Shown: piece after piece, positions 1-6,700 of the stretch
Layout of the letters: every line of letters starts with the position of its first letter
Position numbering within the stretch: position 1 is the first letter of the stretch
Assembly (NCBI GenBank): GCA_951828515.1
Contig: OX639992.1
Location: 4,132,217-4,196,216, forward strand
Source: an uncultured Poribacteria bacterium
GTDB taxonomy: Bacteria > Poribacteria > WGA-4E > WGA-3G
Length of the DNA: 64,000 nt
Reading direction: 5' to 3'
The notes under the pieces: generated by a model
What the model was told of the DNA's origin: nothing
The model's database searches: none
What the model saw: the letters and a program-made list of their open reading frames with translations, nothing else
Position numbers and translations under genes: made by a program

Positions 1-283
1 CTAAGTCTTCGCCCCCAATCTGGTCGGACAGCGTCCGAATCTCGGTTTTGACCTCTGCTGTGTCCTTCGTAACGCGTCGATCTACACGCGTGAGTTTGTC
101 ATCAACCTGCTGTCGTATGTCCTCCAATTCTTGGTTGAGCGTGCGCAGGCGCTTGTTATAACTCCTGATATATCTACCGACGATGCTGTCACGGAGGTGT
201 GCCTCCAGTTGATCTCGCGCTGGATCTTCTTCAGTTTCCACGCTGTTGTGCTCCAAGCCTTGGACATCTATCGGATCTCGCAT
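1..283 (-). CDS. Coiled-coil protein, N-terminal part only
   Basis: An open frame starts at an ATG at 281-283 and runs off the left edge after 94 codons without a stop. A GGAGGG ribosome-binding site lies about 8 bases before the ATG, which supports the start. The protein opens MRDPIDVQGLEHNS and turns into a charged helical stretch (residues about 20-90) with heptad-like spacing of L, I and V, as in coiled coils. There is no signal peptide or membrane segment. I do not recognise a family. The gene sits 90 bases downstream of the aldolase on the same strand, so it may be co-transcribed. The function is unknown. Confidence 0.7.
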   Translation of the reverse strand, partial: MRDPIDVQGLEHNSVETEEDPARDQLEAHLRDSIVGRYIRSYNKRLRTLNQELEDIRQQVDDKLTRVDRRVTKDTAEVKTEIRTLSDQIGGEDL

Positions 284-373
284 GTATGTTGTCCCTCCGT
301 TTTCAAGAAAGAATACACCAGTTCTGTCTACTTCACTGTTGAAGCGGGTGTGTGCCTTGCTACGAAAATAAAC

Positions 374-1426
374 TTATGGATAATTATAGACGTTGTCAGA
401 TTGTCTCGGTGTATCGGCATCCTCAAAACCAATATCTGGTTGGGTAGATGTCTCACGATTCGCATTAAATTCGCGTAAGATGCAACTGACTATTTCCTCT
501 GTATAGGCTTGGGCATCAACACGTTGTTGATTTGCTTCCCATGCCATCCTTGCTGCGGCTTCAAAATATTCTGCGTGTTTGTAAGCGTCGAGGAGATCTT
601 TACCGCGCGAAAACGTTCCGTGACCCACCCAATAAAGAATATGCCGCTCCGCATGCCCACCATTCTGGAAAAGCCGTAAACTCTCATAAGATAACTCTGG
701 GATACCTGGTGCCTTCTCTTCCACGAATCCGATGCCGCTGGATTCATCGTATATGATAGGCGTTTCCGGTTCATATCCTCTCAGGAAATTGTAAAATCGA
801 TCAGGCGCGCCGTGTTCTGTCCGAGAAATTAAATTTAAAAACTTTGGTTGCAAGTGCACAAGGGCATTAAACCCGAGACCTTCCAACTGCTCAAAAATAA
901 GAAGATAGTGGAACATCTCGCTTGTGGGTGCTGGCGGCGCGATACCCTCTCGATTTAAATCTATGGTCGCCTGGTCCGGCGTGCCGAAGCGCATACGATA
1001 ATGTACGCCATCGGGTTCAACTTCAATGAGTGTTAAATTAAGAGCAGGATGTTCAATACCAATCATATCCAAACGTGAACCTGACTTTGTGAGCAGGACG
1101 TGTCGTCCAGCCAGACCTTTAACGATAATCTGCGATGGTAATTGATAACGCGGCGATGCATTGTAGGGGATGAGACAGACATCCTGAACCGTTTCAGCTA
1201 AAACTGCACCCATATTGCCAGCAGTCGCCCACAAATATTCGTGAGCATGGGCATGCGCACCGACCCAGCCCATCTCTCCTATCAGCATCCCACATTCGCC
1301 GTCCGGTGAAATTGGACGCAGGTCGGGATGGTACCCGCGTTCTCGCCAGCGTTCGTAGCGGTAGCTTTGCGGTGGTGGTGCTGCTAAAGCATTTGTCAGA
1401 TACGGATTGGCTAATGTTGAATCCAT
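374..1426 (-). CDS. Class II aldolase family protein, RhaD-like
   Basis: This 350-residue protein resembles rhamnulose-1-phosphate aldolase across its C-terminal two thirds. That enzyme is a zinc-dependent class II aldolase that splits a sugar phosphate into dihydroxyacetone phosphate and an aldehyde. The glutamate of the PTSE motif (about residue 178) and the late zinc histidine in WVGHGTF (about residue 275) are present. The middle H-x-H zinc pair appears as V-H-L-Q, so one expected ligand is a glutamine. The protein is longer than RhaD (about 275 residues), with an extra N-terminal region of some 90 residues. The ATG follows a repeat-derived leader whose end supplies an AAGG ribosome-binding site. 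The substrate is uncertain, and a non-catalytic or shifted-metal role is possible. Confidence 0.65.
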   Translation of the reverse strand: MDSTLANPYLTNALAAPPPQSYRYERWRERGYHPDLRPISPDGECGMLIGEMGWVGAHAHAHEYLWATAGNMGAVLAETVQDVCLIPYNASPRYQLPSQIIVKGLAGRHVLLTKSGSRLDMIGIEHPALNLTLIEVEPDGVHYRMRFGTPDQATIDLNREGIAPPAPTSEMFHYLLIFEQLEGLGFNALVHLQPKFLNLISRTEHGAPDRFYNFLRGYEPETPIIYDESSGIGFVEEKAPGIPELSYESLRLFQNGGHAERHILYWVGHGTFSRGKDLLDAYKHAEYFEAAARMAWEANQQRVDAQAYTEEIVSCILREFNANRETSTQPDIGFEDADTPRQSDNVYNYP

Positions 1427-1432
1427 TTTTAA

Positions 1433-1545
1433 AATTATACCTTGCGGAGAAATTACGGTCGTTATATCTTTGAGAGACGTTTCTCAAATCCGTCTGCGCT
1501 GTTGTTGCAGGCTACCTACTTCGTTTAACGTTCCCATCAAAGCCC
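1433..1545 (-). repeat. Leader repeat element, copy 1, upstream of aldolase
   Basis: Read on the minus strand, this runs from AACGTTAAACGAAG through GCCTGCAACAACAGCGCAG to TTTCTCCGCAAGGTATAAT, ending 6 bases before the aldolase ATG. It matches the element at 9515-9628 over about 110 bases, including TTTGAGAAAC and AAAGATATAACGACCG. The AAGG near its end is in position to act as the ribosome-binding site. Confidence 0.85.
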
Positions 1546-1683
1546 TCAAACATAATTGAGATGTACCAGAGACCTGTGCATAATGAAATTCTGCCTTAAA
1601 TGGCATAATTTGCCTTGCTTTACATTTGGGGTGCAGCCCAAGAGCAATCAATTGAAAAACCTCAACGATTTATTTATCTTTTA

Positions 1684-1712
1684 ACTATACCATGTCTAAA
1701 ACGAAATAGCAA
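1684..1712 (-). promoter_or_regulatory. Promoter, leftward, for the aldolase
   Basis: On the minus strand, -35 TTGCTA (1707-1712) and -10 TATAGT (1684-1689) are separated by 17 bases. It is divergent from the promoter at 1752-1780. The region between this promoter and the aldolase holds leader repeat copy 1. Confidence 0.65.
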
Positions 1713-1751
1713 ATTTTTAGCGGACTAATGAGTTTTCCCTACCGTTGCTTT

Positions 1752-1780
1752 TTGACAACTTGGTTTTTATATGGTATAAT
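1752..1780 (+). promoter_or_regulatory. Promoter, rightward, towards fumC
   Basis: Perfect -35 TTGACA (1752-1757) and -10 TATAAT (1775-1780) with a 17-base spacer. The predicted transcript start is near 1787, giving a leader of about 400 bases before fumC that contains a degenerate MITE end, a TPR remnant and a leader repeat. Confidence 0.85.
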
Positions 1781-1807
1781 AGTTGGGCGAATCACATGAC
1801 GTAACTA

Positions 1808-1855
1808 ACTATGGTGAAATATACAATTACCTATACACCAGAAGATTGGCGAGGC
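1808..1855 (+). repeat. Degenerate end of the MITE-like element (copy C)
   Basis: ATGGTGAAATATACAATTAC followed by GATTGGCGAGG aligns with the left half of the complete copy at 60819-60950. The right-hand part is recognisable only as CCTCGCCAGCGGGAG near 1926, separated by about 70 unrelated bases. No matching right terminal repeat was found, so this copy looks decayed. Confidence 0.5.
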
Positions 1856-1958
1856 GTTTTTGCTGGGAGTTCCTCAAGGAAATTGGGTCTTTAAATAGAC
1901 TTAAATCCATTCCTTGTATTCCATTCCTCGCCAGCGGGAGTGGCGGGTTTTCGCTTCT

Positions 1959-2105
1959 TATGCTAATCGAGGAACAGCAAAGGTTCAACTCGGTAGTATT
2001 GATGAAGCGCAATCGGACTTCAAAATGGCGTTGGAATTAGCAGAACATCAGAGAAACGATAACCTCAAAGATTTTGTTGAGGCACAGCTACAGCAACTCA
2101 ATAAC
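1959..2105 (+). pseudogene. Remnant of a tetratricopeptide-repeat protein
   Basis: In one frame, 49 codons read as a clear TPR C-terminus (YANRGTAKVQLGSIDEAQSD, then a FKMALELAE helix and an acidic leucine-rich tail). No start codon, signal peptide or upstream TPR units are present: the frame before it is unrelated sequence. After 2105 the same frame runs into the leader repeat and reaches a stop at 2190-2192. I read it as a broken tail of a larger TPR gene, interrupted by repeat insertion, left in the fumC leader. Confidence 0.6.
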
Positions 2106-2195
2106 ACGCAGCCTGCAACACCGGCGCAGGCGGATATACGCAAAGAAACATCATTCAGACAACCACCCTTACCGAACCGCAAGGAACATTAAAAA
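2106..2195 (+). repeat. Leader repeat element, copy 2, abutting fumC
   Basis: GCCTGCAACACCGGCGCAGG, then GGATATACG, then ACCGAACCGCAAGGAACATT and an A-run directly before the fumC ATG. The AAGGA lies 9-10 bases before the start codon and is the only visible ribosome-binding site for fumC. Confidence 0.85.
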
Positions 2196-3584
2196 ATGCG
2201 AACGGAAACAGATAGTATGGGGACACTTCACGTCCCAGACGACCGGTATTGGGGGGCACAGACACAACGTGCGCTCCAGAATTTTAAGATCGGTGAAGAA
2301 CGCTTGCCGCGTGCCGCGATATGGGCACTCGGCACCATCAAACAAGCCGTCGCACACGTCAACGCAGACCTCGGTTTGCTCGAAAACCGGCTTGCTGAAA
2401 CCATCAGCGACGCAGCACAAGAAGTTATTAACGGAACATTAGACGATCATTTCCCACTCCGCATCTGGCAGACAGGTAGTGGAACCCAAACGAATATGAA
2501 CGTCAATGAAGTCATCTCGAATCGGGCAATTGAGATGCTTGGCGGCGAATTGGGAAGTAAAGACCCGATCCATCCGAACGATCACGTCAACAAGTCCCAA
2601 TCTACAAACGATGTCTTCCCAACTGCTATCCACTTGGCAATGGTTCGACAGATTCAAGAACATCTCTTACCGCGTCTGAGCCGACTGCAAGCGGCATTTT
2701 CAGAAAAAGCATCCGCATTTGAGGAGATTGTTAAGATTGGGCGGACACATCTGATGGATGCGACACCCCTCACACTCGGACAGGAATTTAGTGCTTACAC
2801 ACAACAACTCGCCGCTGCAGGACAGCGCATCAATACCTCGCTGCCGCATCTCTCAGAACTCCCAATTGGTGGAACAGCTGTCGGGACTGGGCTGAACACG
2901 CATCCGGATTATACAGCGCGGGTTGTGACAAAGTTATCGGAAACGACAGGATACCATGAACTCAAACGCGCACCAAACGCATTTGAGGCACTGGCGTGTC
3001 GGGATGCCGTTGTGGGTGCAAGCGGTACCTTGAAAACACTGGCGGTTGCCCTATTTAAGATTGCAAACGACATCCGATGGCTCGCTTCGGGACCACGGTG
3101 TGGACTCGGTGAATTGCAGTTACCTGAGATGGAACCGGGAAGTTCAATTATGCCCGGAAAGGTGAATCCAACACAATGTGAAGCTGTTACGATGGTCTGT
3201 GCGCAGGTGATGGGAAATGATACAACTTTGGCATTCGCGGGAGCCAATGGGGCATTGCAACTGAATGTATTTATGCCTGTGATTGCATATAACGCCTTAC
3301 AATCTATACAACTGCTCGGTGATGCGTGTGAGTCATTCCGCGAGAATTGTGTCGAAGGCATCGTGCCAAATACTGAAACGATAGGACGACACCTCTCGGA
3401 GTCATTGATGCTTGTAACAGCGTTGACCCCGCATATTGGATATGATAAGGCAGCGAAAGTTGCGCAATATGCACATGAGCACGGGAGCACACTGCGCGAG
3501 GCTGCTATTGCTCTTGAAGTGCTAACAGGTGAGGCATTTGATGAACTTGTCTTGCCGGGGGATATGACGCGACCGAATTTGTAG
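2196..3584 (+). CDS. fumC: Fumarate hydratase, class II
   Basis: The 462-residue protein is a full-length class II fumarase, which interconverts fumarate and malate in the cytoplasmic TCA cycle. It shows the family signature [10 protein letters not shown] (about residues 313-322), the [10 protein letters not shown] active-site stretch (about 91-100), the [14 protein letters not shown] region (about 126-139) and the [10 protein letters not shown] segment. Length is normal for FumC (about 460). The start is fixed by the repeat-derived AAGGA just upstream. It stands alone on its strand, driven by the perfect promoter at 1752-1780, and is convergent with rpoC. sucC and sucD elsewhere in the window belong to the same cycle. 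Confidence 0.95.
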   Translation: MRTETDSMGTLHVPDDRYWGAQTQRALQNFKIGEERLPRAAIWALGTIKQAVAHVNADLGLLENRLAETISDAAQEVINGTLDDHFPLRIWQTGSGTQTNMNVNEVISNRAIEMLGGELGSKDPIHPNDHVNKSQSTNDVFPTAIHLAMVRQIQEHLLPRLSRLQAAFSEKASAFEEIVKIGRTHLMDATPLTLGQEFSAYTQQLAAAGQRINTSLPHLSELPIGGTAVGTGLNTHPDYTARVVTKLSETTGYHELKRAPNAFEALACRDAVVGASGTLKTLAVALFKIANDIRWLASGPRCGLGELQLPEMEPGSSIMPGKVNPTQCEAVTMVCAQVMGNDTTLAFAGANGALQLNVFMPVIAYNALQSIQLLGDACESFRENCVEGIVPNTETIGRHLSESLMLVTALTPHIGYDKAAKVAQYAHEHGSTLREAAIALEVLTGEAFDELVLPGDMTRPNL

Positions 3585-3585
3585 G

Positions 3586-3722
3586 ATAGTCATCAGCAGT
3601 CAGGGGTTTTTGCTTGGGTGTTTCCCCAGATTTTTTGAAAAAATCCTTTCAGCGGTCAGTAAAGAGGTTTTCGTTTAACAAAAGCCTCTTGTAACTGACT
3701 GCTGATGACTGACTGCTGACTG
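3586..3722 (+). repeat. Heptad-flanked inverted-repeat element (copy a)
   Basis: Left flank CATCAGCAGTCAG (3591-3603) is exactly complementary to CTGACTGCTGATG (3695-3707). Between them lie a palindrome GATTTTTTGAAAAAATC and a hairpin AGAGGTTTT/AAAAGCCTCT. The right flank continues in 7-base steps of TGACTGC/TGCTGAC up to the rpoC stop codon. It sits between convergent fumC and rpoC and could terminate both transcripts. Confidence 0.8.
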
Positions 3723-6700
3723 CTAATCATCTTCGCTTATTTCTGATTCAGTAGAGGTTACCTCTAAGTTCTGGAAACTGGAGAATCCACTTCCTGCGGG
3801 TATAAGTCTACCGAGAATAACGTTTTCCTTCAGCCCAAAGAGCCTATCGGTTTGACCACTGACAGCCGCATCCGTTAGCACCTTCGTCGTCTGTTGGAAG
3901 GAGGCAGCTGAGATGAAGCTATCTGTACTCAAGGAGGCTTTACTGATGCTCTGGAGAATCGGCTCACCCGAAGCAGGCGTCCCACCTTTTTCCGCAATCT
4001 CACTGTTAACGCTTTCAAATTGCTTGCGTTGCACTTCATCGTTCGGGTAGAAGTTTGTGTCACCCGGCTCGGTGATGCGAATCTTAGTCAACATCTGTCG
4101 GACAATCGTCTCGACGTGTTTATCGTTGATAGTTCCCTTGCCGTAGACTTTCTGGACTTCATCGACGAGATACGACCAAACCGCCTCGTCCCCCTCAACC
4201 GATACCCCTTCAATAGTCGTCCGTCCGATACTCAAAATATCGTGCGGATTGAGATAACCATCGGTGAGGGGTTCACCGGCATTCACCCAATCGCCTTCAG
4301 CGACGCGTCGCTTCTCATCAGGTATCTGATAGAGACGACTCTGATGTCCTTCGTGTTCAATGCGGTAGGCAGGAATCCCTGACTTCGTGCCTGCGGATTC
4401 GACGTTACCTTCAATTTCAGCGATTTCTGCGGCTTCACCGCGTTTCGGCCGACGCGCTTCAAATAACTCGGTGACACGTGGGATACCCGCAACAATGTCA
4501 AGGTTCGCTGTCCTCTCATGGAGCTCTGCCAGCGTGTCTCCCTTTCGGATACTATCACCCTCTGCTAAAGAGAAGGAGTAACCCGTAGGAATGACGTGTG
4601 GCACCCGATTCCCATCCGTTGTTTCTACCTCAATACGCATCCGCAGTGACAATTCATCGACCTCGAATCCGGGATACCGTTTCGCTGCTTCATTGTACTC
4701 TTCCTCTGGCAATTCGTCGCCAACAGGGTACTCGAAATTCGGATGGTGAACCTCAGTAATGGTGTGAGTCACCCGCTCATTTGCTTTCTCATGGGCACGG
4801 TATTCCTTTGAAGGTAGAATCGTCCCAATCTCAAAGCGTTCATCAACATCCCGCTGATCCTCAGTTACTTTGTAAACCAGTTCCGCATCAAACCCTTTGA
4901 ATTTGCGGTTATACGTCTTATAGTCCTCTTCGCTGAGGTATGTCTTATCTTCCTCTTCACTGGGTTCAGGATCAACCTCCAGGTTCAATTCAGGGTGATG
5001 GACGCTAACCACTTCATAGACACTCTTGACTTTTTCTGCTAATCCGGGATTCTTCTTACGGAGTGCTTTATACTCAATCTCGGTGAGACGTTGACCGACA
5101 CTTAGCTCCGTCGTTCCATCTTCGATGTGGGTCACTTCATAATAACGTGTGACTTCAAAACCCTTGTACTCTCGACGGTTTTTGGATGACTCTTTTTGCG
5201 TCAAGAGTCCGCCAACTTCTAATTCACAGGCAGGGTGATTGACGGATGTAACACGGTACATGCGTTCCCCGGCGAAGCCACCCGCGGTGCTCTTAGTTTG
5301 GAAAGTGGTGAACCCAGGATAGCGTTCATCGAACTGTTTTTTCTCATTTTCAGTAAGCAGTTCTCCAGGTTTGAGACCGCAGTCCGGATGAAGTGCCTGC
5401 GTTACACGGTGTCGCAGCCTTTGGGCATTGAAACCTGTAAACCGTTTGTGTGCCCGGGTTAAGGCGGGTTCGGCCAGTTCTTCGCCTTCTGTCAGCGGGC
5501 ATTCGGGATGATGCACAGCCGTCACATAGTGCCGTTCAATATCCTGTTTTTCAACTTTAAATGCGCGTTCAAGCTGTTGATACTCTGTGCGAGCATCCTC
5601 GTACTCACGGGATGTTAGGGTCTGATCGACCGTAAATTCAGCGACTTCTGTGTGGACAACGTAAACCGGCTTTGTCTCTACCTCAAATGGATTGAGCAAC
5701 GGAGCGATGTCTTCTGGCACGACTTCGTCTCCTACCTTGAATCCGAAGGCTTTGCTTGTCCGCTGATCTATCTCGGTTATGCAATACACACGATTAAAAC
5801 TCGCAGAATGGCTGTCAGAAACCATCGCCTGTCGGGGGTCCTCGTCTTGCGGATTGCTGATCTCGGATTGCGGATTGCTATTTGCTGTAAGGCTTTCAAT
5901 CGCGATACGCTCACCTGTTTCTGCATCTAAGTAATGCCATTCTCCATTAATCCCTTGCCGGATATCAGCTCTCAATTCCTCTATCTCTTCTTCAGTGAGT
6001 TCGGCACCAACAGACAATGAAAGTTTGGGATGTTGCACCCGTGTCACTCGGTATTTTGAGGTGACAAATCGCTGGAAGCCGTATGCCATCTGTGCCTTGA
6101 CGTATTCTGCCTGAGATAGTCGGTCGCCTACCTTCAAATCACAGTTGCTATCCAAAACATCCGTGACTTGATATTGCCATGTCTTAGTATCAAAGCCTTT
6201 ATAGCGCTCCATGTTTTCCGTATACTGCTTCTCACTGAGCAGTTCACCTTCACGCAATTGACAATCGGGGTGATTGACCTGCTGAACCTTATATGCCGGG
6301 CCATCAAGATTGCCTCTGTTTTCAGTAGCGACCCAGAGTTCACCCTCCTTTTCGACCGTCCGACCGGGTTGGAAATCTCGGAAATACACAGTGCCACTCG
6401 TTTTAGACAAAATTCTGCGTTGACGTGCTTCTGAAACATCTTCAACAGCACCGCCGGTGTGGAACGTCCGCATCGTGAGCTGCGTGCCCGGTTCACCGAT
6501 AGACTGTGCCGCAATGATGCCGACAGCTTCGCCAACGTTGACAAGATCATTTGTCGTTAAATCGTGACCGTAGCATTTTGCACAGATACCATCATCGGTT
6601 TGGCACGTGAGCACAGAGCGCACTGGCACCACGTCTATGTTAAGTTCTTCAATCTGATCTGCTATCTGCGCGGATATGACAGTCCCCGATGGAACAAGTA

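Noticed and set aside
2909-3490. Long leftward frame inside fumC
   Set aside because: It is an antisense shadow of the fumarase codons; it has no motif and no ribosome-binding site.
3586-3722. CRISPR array from the spaced CAGTCAG repeats
   Set aside because: The repeats are 7-base steps in inverted order with no constant-length repeats and unique spacers, and no cas genes are present.
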